Below, piece after piece: positions 1 to 9,251 of a stretch of 33,929 nucleotides of DNA. The position numbers were made by a program, and so were the translations under genes. The first letter of the stretch is position 1, and the number at the start of each line of letters is the position of its first letter. The notes beneath the pieces are model-generated. The model was not told the origin of the DNA, searched no databases, and was given only the letters and a program-made list of their open reading frames with translations. The DNA comes from an uncultured Burkholderiales bacterium (GTDB lineage: Bacteria > Pseudomonadota > Gammaproteobacteria > Burkholderiales > Burkholderiaceae_C), in NCBI GenBank assembly GCA_903961095.1, contig CAJCDH010000028.1, forward strand, positions 1-33,929, given 5' to 3'.

Positions 1-958
1 GACCATCTAACAAAGCCACCACACCCTGTGCAATTGGCATCTCAATACCCAAGGCCTGTGCGCGCTTGACCACGGTGCGAGCGCTGTAAACGCCCTCGGC
101 CACATGGCCCAAAGATTGAACGGCTTGCTGCAAGTCCATGCCCTGCGCCAACAACAGACCCACCTTGCGATTGCGGCTGAGATCGCCGGTGGCAGTGAGA
201 ACCAAATCGCCTAAGCCAGACAAGCCCATGAAGGTTTCTGCTTTGGCGCCCAGGGCCAAGCCTAAGCGTGTCATTTCTGACAAACCCCGGGTGATCAATG
301 CGGCGCGCGCATTCAAGCCTAAATTGAGGCCGTCGCACAATCCGGTGGCAATGGCCAGCACATTTTTCACAGCGCCGCCAACCTCCACCCCCACGATGTC
401 GTCGTTGGCATAAACACGCAAACTGGGGCTGTGAAAAGCATTCACCAAAATTTGCCGAACACTGGCATGCGCACTGGCCGCTACCAAGGCAGTGGGCTGA
501 GCACGTGCGACCTCCAGTGAAAAACTGGGACCACTTAAAGCACCTGACATCAAATGAGGCGCAACTTGCTGGCAGACCTCATGCGGCATTGCGCCTGACT
601 CAATGTGTTGCGAGCCCGCTTCAAACCCCTTGCAAAGCCACGCAACAGGCACTTGAACCTCATGCAAGGTTTGCAACATGCTGCGCAGCGCCGACATGGG
701 TGTACCAATGACAATCAAGTCTTGCTTGGCCGCCCATGAGGCTAACTCGGTACTTGGCAAACTTGTGCAGTGCAATGCTTGAGGGAGCTCAATCTCAGGC
801 AAATAACGCAGGTTGCGGCCTTGCAATTGCATCTCTTTGGCAGCCACAGGATCACGCGTCCAAAGTTGGACTTGGTGACCTGCCGCATGCCGACTGGCAC
901 TGATGGCCAACGCTGTGCCCCAAGCACCTGCCCCGATGACCGCGATCTTCAGGCTCAA
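1..958 (-). CDS. gpsA: NAD(P)H-dependent glycerol-3-phosphate dehydrogenase, 3' end beyond window
   Basis: Manual reverse-strand translation gives [37 protein letters not shown]...[34 protein letters not shown]...[19 protein letters not shown], with the GpsA Rossmann motif [10 protein letters not shown]. Not in the ORF track because its stop lies outside the window. Likely TTG start at 958. Confidence 0.93.
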   Translation of the reverse strand, partial: MSLKIAVIGAGAWGTALAISASRHAAGHQVQLWTRDPVAAKEMQLQGRNLRYLPEIELPQALHCTSLPSTELASWAAKQDLIVIGTPMSALRSMLQTLHEVQVPVAWLCKGFEAGSQHIESGAMPHEVCQQVAPHLMSGALSGPSFSLEVARAQPTALVAASAHASVRQILVNAFHSPSLRVYANDDIVGVEVGGAVKNVLAIATGLCDGLNLGLNARAALITRGLSEMTRLGLALGAKAETFMGLSGLGDLVLTATGDLSRNRKVGLLLAQGMDLQQAVQSLGHVAEGVYSARTVVKRAQALGIEMPIAQGVVALLDG

Positions 959-978
959 GCTGGGGGTCTCGACGTTAA

Positions 979-1437
979 TTACTGAACTTGCGGGGCATCA
1001 GCTTTTTCTAAGGCTTCAGCTTGTTGCTGCTCGTACATGGCTTGGAAATTAATTTCTGCCAAGTGCACAGGGGGGAAGCCTGCACGAGTGACCATGTCTG
1101 CCACATTACCGCGCAAATAAGGGTACACAATTTGCGGGCAAGCGATGCCCATGATGGGTCCCATTTGGTCTTCTGGCAAATTGCGGATTTCAAAAATGCC
1201 GGCTTGTTTGCACTCAACCAAGAAAACAGTTTTGTCTTCAATTTTGGTATGAACTGTGGCAGTGACACAAATTTCGTAGACGCCTTCGGCAGCCTGGTTG
1301 GCTTCAACACCCAACTGAATATCGACAGCAGGTTGCTGCTGTTCAAGCAATATGGCAGGGGAGTTGGGTTGCTCCAAAGACGCTTCTTTCATGTAAACGC
1401 GCTGGATTTGGAACACAGGGGTGCTTGCTTCTGACAT
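979..1437 (-). CDS. secB: Protein-export chaperone SecB
   Basis: ORF 979..1506; internal start [29 protein letters not shown] is typical SecB; also [32 protein letters not shown]. Confidence 0.96.
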   Translation of the reverse strand: MSEASTPVFQIQRVYMKEASLEQPNSPAILLEQQQPAVDIQLGVEANQAAEGVYEICVTATVHTKIEDKTVFLVECKQAGIFEIRNLPEDQMGPIMGIACPQIVYPYLRGNVADMVTRAGFPPVHLAEINFQAMYEQQQAEALEKADAPQVQ

Positions 1438-1565
1438 AAATAACTCTTGGTTAAAAGTAATATTCCCTTCGGCCGCTTGAAAAGCCCCTGCCGAGAGATT
1501 GGGCACATTATCACCTATACGCGTTGCGGTACGGGGTGAGGCAAAGAGTGCTGCCGTTGAAGCAA

Positions 1566-1826
1566 TTAGGGGGCTTGCAAGAGCGGCAGCAAGCCGCCTT
1601 TGGCGTCCAGCGCCATTAAATCGTCGCAGCCACCGACATGCGTCTCGCCAATGAAAATTTGCGGTACCGTCCTGCGACCTGTAATGCTCATCATGTGTTG
1701 CCGAATTTCAGGTTGGGTGTCCACCCGAATTTCCTCGATCTCGGTCACTCCCTTGGCCTTCAAAATTTGCTTTGCGCGAACGCAGTAAGGGCAAACAGCA
1801 GTGGTGTACATCTTCACGTGGGGCAT
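1566..1826 (-). CDS. grxC: Glutaredoxin 3
   Basis: 86 aa with CPYC active site ([15 protein letters not shown]), [11 protein letters not shown] and HVGGCDDL. Confidence 0.95.
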   Translation of the reverse strand: MPHVKMYTTAVCPYCVRAKQILKAKGVTEIEEIRVDTQPEIRQHMMSITGRRTVPQIFIGETHVGGCDDLMALDAKGGLLPLLQAP

Positions 1827-1876
1827 GACAACTCCAATTCAATACTCACAAACAGACTTCATTTTTCCAAGGGAGA

Positions 1877-2284
1877 TTAGGCTTTCTCGACCGGCAAGCT
1901 GGCTTCACGCCAAGCTTTCAAGCCACCAGACAATGCCTGAGCACGCTCGTAGCCCAATTTTTTTGCTTGTGCAGCGCCACGACTGGCGCGGCCACCCACT
2001 TGGCATACCAGGATCACAGGCAAGCTCTTGTTTTTGACCATCAGAGGCAGTTGGGCCTCAAGCTGACCCAAAGGGATATTTTTGGAGCCCAGGGCATGTC
2101 CCTGTGCAAATTCGGCAGGCTCACAGACATCGATCAACACAGCTTTTTCACGGTTAATGAGCAAAACTGCCTCGGTGGGCTCAACACCACCAGCAGCGCC
2201 CTTCGTAATTGCCGGCCAAAATAAAGCCAAGGCAGAGGAAGCTGCAACAGCGACCAACATCCAGTTTTCAATCAAAAAATTCAC
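1877..2284 (-). CDS. Membrane-anchored rhodanese-like domain protein
   Basis: N-terminal TM segment, then a rhodanese domain with [35 protein letters not shown] (Cys in the active-site loop). Confidence 0.9.
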   Translation of the reverse strand: MNFLIENWMLVAVAASSALALFWPAITKGAAGGVEPTEAVLLINREKAVLIDVCEPAEFAQGHALGSKNIPLGQLEAQLPLMVKNKSLPVILVCQVGGRASRGAAQAKKLGYERAQALSGGLKAWREASLPVEKA

Positions 2285-2395
2285 AAAAAACCCTTAAAAA
2301 GTTCATTTGCAGTCTATTTCAAGACCACACGCCAGATTCGAATTCTAAAATGCCAGACGGCATCCCGCATTTCTTTCTTGATAAATCCTTTGACC

Positions 2396-3139
2396 ATGTA
2401 CAAATTCGTTCTCATTCGCCACGGCGAGTCCACTTGGAATTTAGAAAATCGCTTCACAGGTTGGACCGATGTCGACCTCACCCCAACGGGCATTGAGCAA
2501 GCTCAAGCTGCCGGCCAATTGCTCAAAGCTGCAGGTTTTGAGTTTGACTTAGCTTACACCAGCGTCCTCAAACGCGCCATTCACACTTTGTGGCACACGC
2601 TCGATGCCATGGATCGTCAGTGGCTACCTGTCCACCACAGCTGGCGCTTAAACGAGCGTCACTACGGCGCACTTCAAGGACTGAACAAAGCCGAAACCGC
2701 TAAAAAATTTGGCGACGAGCAAGTTTTGGTTTGGCGCCGCAGCTACGACACACCGCCACCCGCCCTTGAAGCCTCCGACCCCCGTTGTGAGCGATCTGAT
2801 CTGCGCTATGCCAAGCTCAAGGCTCAAGACATCCCTCTGACAGAGTGCTTGAAAGACACTGTGGCGCGTGTCATGCCTTTTTGGAACGAGTCCATGGCGC
2901 CCGCCATCAAGGCCGGCAAACAAATCGTTGTTGCAGCGCATGGCAACTCCATCAGGGCCTTGATCAAGTATCTGGACAACATTTCCGATGAAGACATTGT
3001 GAATTTGAATATTCCCAATGGCATTCCATTGGTCTACGAGCTAGATGCCAACTTAAAGCCCATCAAGCACTACTTCCTGGGAGACGCCCAAGCTGCGGCA
3101 AAGGCTGCCGCTGCAGTGGCCAGCCAAGGCAAAGCTTAA
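2396..3139 (+). CDS. gpmA: 2,3-bisphosphoglycerate-dependent phosphoglycerate mutase
   Basis: [32 protein letters not shown] and [24 protein letters not shown]; start taken at the internal ATG 2396. Confidence 0.96.
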   Translation: MYKFVLIRHGESTWNLENRFTGWTDVDLTPTGIEQAQAAGQLLKAAGFEFDLAYTSVLKRAIHTLWHTLDAMDRQWLPVHHSWRLNERHYGALQGLNKAETAKKFGDEQVLVWRRSYDTPPPALEASDPRCERSDLRYAKLKAQDIPLTECLKDTVARVMPFWNESMAPAIKAGKQIVVAAHGNSIRALIKYLDNISDEDIVNLNIPNGIPLVYELDANLKPIKHYFLGDAQAAAKAAAAVASQGKA

Positions 3140-3220
3140 TTTACCCAAGGGACATCACCTGACTTGCACAAAGTGAGCTGTCAGGGTGTATATTGTTTGA
3201 AAAGGAGACCCTCGGGGTCA

Positions 3221-4675
3221 ATGCACATGGGACAGAAATTAAAAATTGTTGGTTGGCTTAGCGTTGGCGCGTTGGCAGGTGCCCTTACTACCATTTCGCT
3301 TCAAACCACGGCGCGAGGTGCCTTTGCACCTTTACCCCTTGAAGAACTTCAACAACTGGCCGCTGTATTTGGCATGGTCAAAAGTGACTATGTCGAAAAC
3401 GTAGATGAGAAAAAGCTCATTACGGAGGCTATCTCTGGCATGGTCTCCAGCCTCGACCCACACTCACAATACTTCGACAAAAAAAGCTTCAAAGAATTCA
3501 GCGAAGGCACCTCGGGACGCTTTGTAGGTGTTGGCATCGAGATCACGCAAGAAGAGGGCGTGGTCAAAGTTGTCTCGCCCATTGAAGGCTCGCCAGCCGA
3601 CCGCGCCGGACTAAAAACAAACGACCTCATTACCAAAATTGACGAGACCATCGTCAAAGGTTTGTCCATGAACGATGCGGTCAAACGCATGCGCGGCGAA
3701 CCCAACACCAAAGTGGTGCTCACCATTTTCCGTAAAGATGAAAGCCGCACTTTCACTGTCACCATTGTTCGAGAAGAAATTAAAACTCAATCGGTCAAAG
3801 CCAAAATGGTTCAGCCAGGCTACGGCTGGATTCGAGTTTCACAATTTCAAGAAAGAACTGTCGAAGATTTTTCCAAGAAGTTAGAGGACTTGTACAAGCA
3901 AGACCCCAAGCTTCAGGGCTTGGTTCTTGATTTGCGCAACGACCCCGGTGGTCTCTTGGATGCTGCGGTGGCCTTGTCCGCCGCTTTCTTGCCTGAAAAT
4001 GTCACCGTGGTTTCCACCAACGGTCAGTTGGAAGAAAGTAAATTTATTTACAAAGCAGCGCCACAGTTTTGGCGTCGCAGCTCTGAAAACGATCCTATAC
4101 AGCGCCTCACCCAAAACACGCAGGGTCAATTGAAAAAAATTCCGCTGGTGGTCTTGGTCAATGAAGGCTCCGCTTCCGCCAGCGAAATTGTGGCGGGCGC
4201 ACTGCAAGATCACAAGCGTGCAACCATCATGGGCAGTCAAACTTTTGGCAAAGGTTCCGTTCAAACAGTTCGCCAACTTGGCCCCGACACCGCTTTGAAG
4301 CTCACCACTGCTCGTTACTACACCCCTAATGGCAAATCGATACAAGCCAAGGGCATCTTGCCAGATGTCATGCTCGATGAAACAGAAAACGGCAATGTGT
4401 TTGCAGCTTTGCGCACACGCGAAGCCGATTTAGAAAAACATCTTGGCAACGGCCAAGAAGCTGAAAAGAAAAATGAAGAGCGCCAAAAAGCCAGAGAAGA
4501 AGCTCTCAAAAAATTAGAGGAAGAAGCCAAGAAGCCAGAGTCTGAAAGACGTCCACCCGAATTTGGATCTGACAAAGATTTCCAACTTAACCAGGCCCTC
4601 AATCAACTGAAAGGCTTGCCAGTCAAAGTCAGTGCCACTTTGGCTGAGCGCAAAGTAGAGAAAAAAGACAAGTAA
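3221..4675 (+). CDS. S41 family C-terminal processing peptidase with PDZ domain
   Basis: LDPHSQYFDKKSFKEF, PDZ region GVVKVVSPIEGSPADRAGLKTNDLI, catalytic NEGSASASEIVAGALQDHKRA...GSQTFGKGSVQT; charged C-terminal tail. Start taken at ATG 3221 rather than the track's TTG at 3164. Confidence 0.93.
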   Translation: MHMGQKLKIVGWLSVGALAGALTTISLQTTARGAFAPLPLEELQQLAAVFGMVKSDYVENVDEKKLITEAISGMVSSLDPHSQYFDKKSFKEFSEGTSGRFVGVGIEITQEEGVVKVVSPIEGSPADRAGLKTNDLITKIDETIVKGLSMNDAVKRMRGEPNTKVVLTIFRKDESRTFTVTIVREEIKTQSVKAKMVQPGYGWIRVSQFQERTVEDFSKKLEDLYKQDPKLQGLVLDLRNDPGGLLDAAVALSAAFLPENVTVVSTNGQLEESKFIYKAAPQFWRRSSENDPIQRLTQNTQGQLKKIPLVVLVNEGSASASEIVAGALQDHKRATIMGSQTFGKGSVQTVRQLGPDTALKLTTARYYTPNGKSIQAKGILPDVMLDETENGNVFAALRTREADLEKHLGNGQEAEKKNEERQKAREEALKKLEEEAKKPESERRPPEFGSDKDFQLNQALNQLKGLPVKVSATLAERKVEKKDK

Positions 4676-4681
4676 TCGCCC

Positions 4682-5449
4682 ATGAGGGACGAACAGCTCC
4701 TGCGTTACTCCCGTCACATTCTTTTAGATGAATGGGGTGTTGAAGGGCAGGAACGGGTTTTGCAATCTCATGCGCTCATCATTGGCGCAGGCGGGTTAGG
4801 ATCTCCAGCTGCACTTTATTTGGCCAGCGCAGGTGTTGGCCACATCAGCTTGGTCGATCACGACCATGTCGACGTCACCAACCTACAACGTCAAATTGCC
4901 CACTCACAAGACCGCGTGGGACAACTTAAAGTGGCCTCCCTTCAAGCTGCCATCTTTGCCATCAATCCAGAGGTGCAAGTCAGTTGCTATGCACAAAAAG
5001 CAGACCTTGCATTGCTAGACCAATGTTTGCCCACAGTCGACGTGGTGTTGGACTGCACCGACAATTTTGAAACACGACAACTCATTAATCAGGCGTGCGT
5101 CCAATATGCCAAGCCCTTGGTCTCGGGTTCGGCTTTGCGCTTTGATGGCCAGGTTGCGGTCTACGACACACGCCAAGCCGACTCACCCTGCTACGCTTGC
5201 GTTTTTCCGCCCACCCAAAGCTTTGAGGAAGTGCGCTGCGCCACCATGGGCGTTTTGGCACCCTTGGTGGGCGTGATTGGCAGCCTGCAAGCCGCCGAAG
5301 CGCTGAAGTTATTGAGCGGCATGGGAAGTAAGCTTCAAGGCAAGCTCATGATGTTCAATGCGCAGCACATGGAATGGCAAACCATGCGCACTGACAGAAA
5401 TTTAGATTGCCAGGTGTGCAGCCCTTTTCGCAACCAGGCCATCAGCTAA
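4682..5449 (+). CDS. HesA/MoeB/ThiF family adenylyltransferase
   Basis: RDEQLLRYSRHILLDEWGVEGQERV, GAGGLGSPAALYLASAGVGHISLVDHD, LDCTDNFETRQLINQAC. Confidence 0.93.
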   Translation: MRDEQLLRYSRHILLDEWGVEGQERVLQSHALIIGAGGLGSPAALYLASAGVGHISLVDHDHVDVTNLQRQIAHSQDRVGQLKVASLQAAIFAINPEVQVSCYAQKADLALLDQCLPTVDVVLDCTDNFETRQLINQACVQYAKPLVSGSALRFDGQVAVYDTRQADSPCYACVFPPTQSFEEVRCATMGVLAPLVGVIGSLQAAEALKLLSGMGSKLQGKLMMFNAQHMEWQTMRTDRNLDCQVCSPFRNQAIS

Positions 5450-5485
5450 AGTCAATCCGTCGTTCACTGAACACCCTATTGCGAT

Positions 5486-7147
5486 ATGAACTCTCTCCTT
5501 GCTTGGTTTCCGTTTCTCAAGTGGCCGCGCTTAACGCCTGAGCTTTTTCGCCAAGAGTGGACTGCAGGGTTTTCAGTCGCCCTGCTCATGGTGCCGCAGT
5601 CGGTTGCTTATGCGGCTTTGGCGGGCATGCCACTGGTCACTGGTCTTTATGCAGCGCTCCTTCCTGCTTTGGTGGGAGTGATGTGGGGCGGTTCTACGCG
5701 TCTGTCGATTGGCCCTTCTGCGCTAACTTGCGTTCTCATCTTCGCTTCCCTCACAGGCATGGCAGAGCCCAGCAGTGCACATTGGGTCAACCTGGCCATC
5801 TGGCTGGCCTTGATGGCTGGTGCCTTGCAATTGATGATGGGGGCTCTTCGTTATGGCTGGCTTTTGAACCTCATCAGCTCCCCGGTCATGATGGGCTTCA
5901 CACAAGCTGCAGGTCTCTTGATCATGGCTTCACAGTTGCCAGCTCTCACAGGTTGGCAATCGGGCGGCTCTGTCCAATGGGCCGATATCGGATTTGGTGC
6001 TGCCAGCTTGGCGGCTTTGTTTTTGGCTAAAAAATGGGCACCGAAATCACCTAGCATCATGTTGGTTGTTGCGGTCAGCGCAGCTGTCAGTTATGCCATT
6101 GGCTATGCAAACAATGGGGGCGCCGTGATTGGCGCATTGCCAGCATCACTGCCAAGCCTTGGCTTACCGCATCTACTGACTTGGGAAGAGCTAGGGTTTC
6201 TGGCGGGGCCTGCCGTTTTGATTGCACTGGTCAGTTTTTTAGAGGCCGCCTCGTGTGCCAAAACAGAGAACCAAAAAGAAGGCACCGTCTGGCAAGAAAA
6301 CCGCGACTTGATGGGACAAGGCTTGGCCAAAATTGTGTCTGGTTTAAGCGGCAGTTTTGCCACCAGCACATCGTTCTCTCGTTCAGCCATCAATTTGGCT
6401 TCTGGTGCTAAAACTGGTTGGGCTGTTGTGGGCACCACGTCCTTCGTGCTGTTGGCCGTCTTCGCTTCGCCTGCACTTTTTCATGTGCCTCGCGCGGTGT
6501 TAGCGGCCATTGTGATCTTGGCCGTCTCAAGCCTCGTCCAGCCCTCAGCATTTGTCAAACTTTGGCGAATTGCACGCATTGAGGCCATGACGGCAGGATT
6601 GACTTTTGGCATCACTTTGCTCAGCGCACCGCGAATTTATTGGGGCGTTTTGGCAGGTGTTCTCTTTGGCTTGAGTCACTTTTTGCACACCCGATTGCAT
6701 CCTCGCATCATCGAAGTAGGCTTGCATGACGATGGCAGTTTGCGCGATCGCCACTTGTGGCAATTGCCGCCTCTGGCACCTGATGTTTTCGCCATTCGGA
6801 TGGATGCGGAACTGGACTTTGCCGCTGCCAGCAGCTTTGAAAAATACATCACCGAAAAACTCCGTGATCAAGCTCACATTCAACACGTCTGCCTGTTTGC
6901 TCAACCTATCAACCGGATTGATGCCACCGGCGTTGAAACGCTTCAGCAACTGCGCCACTACTTGAACCGAAGCGGAATTCAATTGCACATCAGTGGTATG
7001 AAACTGCCCGTTGAAAACGCCCTTAAACTGGCAGGTGAGTTGGGTGATGAAAGCCCTGTCAAGTTGTACCGCACTGACCTTGAGGCCATTCAAGCTTTGC
7101 GAACACTGCAAGCCTTGCCTAACGACATTTCGGGCATGGCCATTTAG
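5486..7147 (+). CDS. SulP family anion transporter with C-terminal STAS domain
   Basis: VPQSVAYAALAGMPLVTGLYAALLPALVG, GSFATSTSFSRSAINLASGAKT; C-terminal STAS-like MDAELDFAAASSFEKYI...NRIDATGVETLQQL. Confidence 0.93.
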   Translation: MNSLLAWFPFLKWPRLTPELFRQEWTAGFSVALLMVPQSVAYAALAGMPLVTGLYAALLPALVGVMWGGSTRLSIGPSALTCVLIFASLTGMAEPSSAHWVNLAIWLALMAGALQLMMGALRYGWLLNLISSPVMMGFTQAAGLLIMASQLPALTGWQSGGSVQWADIGFGAASLAALFLAKKWAPKSPSIMLVVAVSAAVSYAIGYANNGGAVIGALPASLPSLGLPHLLTWEELGFLAGPAVLIALVSFLEAASCAKTENQKEGTVWQENRDLMGQGLAKIVSGLSGSFATSTSFSRSAINLASGAKTGWAVVGTTSFVLLAVFASPALFHVPRAVLAAIVILAVSSLVQPSAFVKLWRIARIEAMTAGLTFGITLLSAPRIYWGVLAGVLFGLSHFLHTRLHPRIIEVGLHDDGSLRDRHLWQLPPLAPDVFAIRMDAELDFAAASSFEKYITEKLRDQAHIQHVCLFAQPINRIDATGVETLQQLRHYLNRSGIQLHISGMKLPVENALKLAGELGDESPVKLYRTDLEAIQALRTLQALPNDISGMAI

Positions 7148-7184
7148 CGTTTGAGCACCTTGAAAGGGTGCCAGTCAAGCACCT

Positions 7185-8033
7185 TTATGCGCTCACAATC
7201 CAACCTTCAAGGGCATCAAACTCGGGCAAGCCATATGGCCCCCTAGAAGACCCATCTTCCTGCTGCTGCTGCGCCCACGCCGCTTGCACCATGCACAGCA
7301 CTGCGTCCAATGAATCACCCGATCCGTCTAGCAACAAATTGTCGTGCTGTGCAGAACTGAGTTTGAGCCTCAGATTCAAACGGGTTTGGCCCAAATCGAG
7401 CGCATGGAGAATGTCTTTGCGTGCCAACCACCTGTCTGGGGTTTGTTTCGATCGGTCATCACTTTTGTAGCTGCGCTGCTTCACGATCTCTCTGGCCAGC
7501 AAGCCAGGGTAAGCCTCTAAGGCCACACGATCGGGATGGCCCTCGCACATGCCGGGTAAAGTCCAATGGGCCGCCCGCAACAATGGCACGCCAGCGTGCA
7601 TCATCCACGCAACGGGAGGATTAACCCATTTCATCGAAGGGCTAGAACCTGCGGGCAAGTCAGTTGCGCGATGTGCAAACTTAGACCCAACTGGACGAGC
7701 GTCGCAGAACTCTTTGAAAAATTGACGCAAGTTTTCGCGTGAATAAGAGGCATACAGATCCATGCACTCTGGCCATGTGAGGGGCCATTGCATGTGCTCA
7801 ACCCATTGGCGGGGTAGGCCAAAAGGCAAGTCAAAACCGCCTACACAAGGCACACCCATTGGCGCAGGCGCATTTAAAAATAAATGAAAGGCTTCGAGAG
7901 TTTCAAATTTTGCCAAGCGCTCCAGCTTGACGACACCGCGCTGCTTGGCGCCTATCGCAAGCACAATGGGTTTGCGCTTATTCGGGCTGCTGGAAAAATC
8001 GCAGCCGATCAAACAAGTATCAAGCACGTCCAA
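7185..8033 (-). CDS. DUF429 domain-containing protein
   Basis: CLIGCDFSSSPNKRKPIVLAIG, GGFDLPFGLPRQW and VALEAYPGLLAR match DUF429-type motifs with conserved acidic residues. Overlaps the BLUF ORF by 14 nt. Confidence 0.75.
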   Translation of the reverse strand: MDVLDTCLIGCDFSSSPNKRKPIVLAIGAKQRGVVKLERLAKFETLEAFHLFLNAPAPMGVPCVGGFDLPFGLPRQWVEHMQWPLTWPECMDLYASYSRENLRQFFKEFCDARPVGSKFAHRATDLPAGSSPSMKWVNPPVAWMMHAGVPLLRAAHWTLPGMCEGHPDRVALEAYPGLLAREIVKQRSYKSDDRSKQTPDRWLARKDILHALDLGQTRLNLRLKLSSAQHDNLLLDGSGDSLDAVLCMVQAAWAQQQQEDGSSRGPYGLPEFDALEGWIVSA

Positions 8034-8442
8034 TGATGGAGGCAGTGGCCATGAGTTCTTCGAGCAAGGCCAAAGACACTACACCCGATACGCTGTAGGG
8101 GTCAAGCTCAGCACGTTCGGAATATTTCAGCAAGATGCTGGTATTGACACGTGACACATCGACTTGGCCCATGGTCCAACCACTGAAGCGACGTTGCAAT
8201 ATTTCTTCGTAGTGCAACAGCATCACTTGCTTGTGCCGGGCATCTTTTTGGATGTGCCCATACAGCTCGCTGACAGCTTCACGTCCACCTTCGATGGCCT
8301 GTAAAAAGATGTCGCCGCTATAAACCAAAATACCAGTAATACCAGTGCTGGGATTGAATTGTCTGGATTGAGCCAAAATAGATTCAATGACAGTGGGCTG
8401 AGGATCGACTGCGCGGCTGGCATAAAGTAAACGAACCAACAT
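8020..8442 (-). CDS. BLUF-domain blue-light photoreceptor, short (140 aa)
   Basis: MLVRLLYASRAV...QSRQFNPSTGITGILVYSGDIFLQAIEGGREAVSELYGHIQKDARHKQVMLLHYEEILQRRFSGWTMGQVD. Tyr7, Asn30, Gln48, Trp89 and Met91 line up with the BLUF flavin-site residues; the Gln-Trp-Met spacing equals AppA Q63/W104/M106. Confidence 0.92.
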   Translation of the reverse strand: MLVRLLYASRAVDPQPTVIESILAQSRQFNPSTGITGILVYSGDIFLQAIEGGREAVSELYGHIQKDARHKQVMLLHYEEILQRRFSGWTMGQVDVSRVNTSILLKYSERAELDPYSVSGVVSLALLEELMATASIIGRA

Positions 8443-8444
8443 GA

Positions 8445-9158
8445 TCAGGCCTTTCTAGGAATCAACGACAAGAATTCACGGCGCAAGTTGGCATCTTTTA
8501 AGAATACTCCGCGCATGACAGAGTTGATCATTTTGCTGTCCATGTCTTTGACACCGCGCCAGCCCATGCAGAAGTGGCTGGCCTCCATGACGATTGCCAA
8601 ACCATCGGGTTGTGTTTTTCGCTGAATCAAATCAGCCAACTGCACCACAGCTTCCTCTTGAATTTGGGGGCGACCCATAATCCATTCGGCCAGCCTAGCG
8701 TATTTGGAAAGACCAATGACATTGGTGTGCTCGTTGGGTAAGACGCCAATCCAAATTTGACCAATGACAGGGCACAGGTGGTGGCTACAAGCACTGCGCA
8801 CCGTGATAGGGCCCACAATCATGAGTTCATTCAGGTGCTCGGCGTTGGGGAATTCTGTGACTTCAGGGCTTTCGGTATAGCGGCCTTTGAAAACTTCTTT
8901 CAAATACATTTTGGCCACTCGACGAGCGGTGTCTTGGGTGTTGTGATCGTTTTCAGTATCAATCACCATGCTGTCTAAAACGGTCTGCATTTTTTCAGCC
9001 ACTTCGTCCAACATTTGATCCAACTCGCCAGGCTGGATAAATTGAGAAATGTTGTCGTTGGCGTTGAATCGTTTGCGAGCAGCCAAAATACGCTCGCGGA
9101 TCTTCACGGAAACTGGTGTTCCGATATCTTCAACCGGCAAGTGAGTGGGAGCCTTCAT
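8445..9158 (-). CDS. folE: GTP cyclohydrolase I (divergent subtype)
   Basis: Zinc-site motif RSACSHHLCPVIGQ, IGLSKYARLAEWIMGRPQIQEE, and ASHFCMGWRGVKD. Confidence 0.92.
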   Translation of the reverse strand: MKAPTHLPVEDIGTPVSVKIRERILAARKRFNANDNISQFIQPGELDQMLDEVAEKMQTVLDSMVIDTENDHNTQDTARRVAKMYLKEVFKGRYTESPEVTEFPNAEHLNELMIVGPITVRSACSHHLCPVIGQIWIGVLPNEHTNVIGLSKYARLAEWIMGRPQIQEEAVVQLADLIQRKTQPDGLAIVMEASHFCMGWRGVKDMDSKMINSVMRGVFLKDANLRREFLSLIPRKA

Positions 9159-9251
9159 AAGCTTTTAATCAGTATTGTCAAACCTTGATCGTACCAGTGA
9201 ATGAAGCCACTTCACTCAATACGGACATGTGCAAAATAGGTACAAATTAAT

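Noticed and set aside
3164-3194. Possible promoter (TTGCAC ... TATATT) before the S41 peptidase gene
   Set aside because: Spacer is 19 bp and the -35 is imperfect; too weak to call, though possible.
3881-4345. 154-aa minus-strand ORF inside the S41 peptidase gene
   Set aside because: Antisense shadow of a conserved catalytic region.
6545-7111. 188-aa minus-strand ORF inside the SulP gene
   Set aside because: Fully antisense to the well-supported SulP/STAS frame, no domain signature.
7155-7171. GCACCTT-GAA-AGGGTGC hairpin between the convergent SulP and DUF429 genes
   Set aside because: Short stem with a G-U pair, 3-nt loop and no T run directly after it; not enough to call a terminator.
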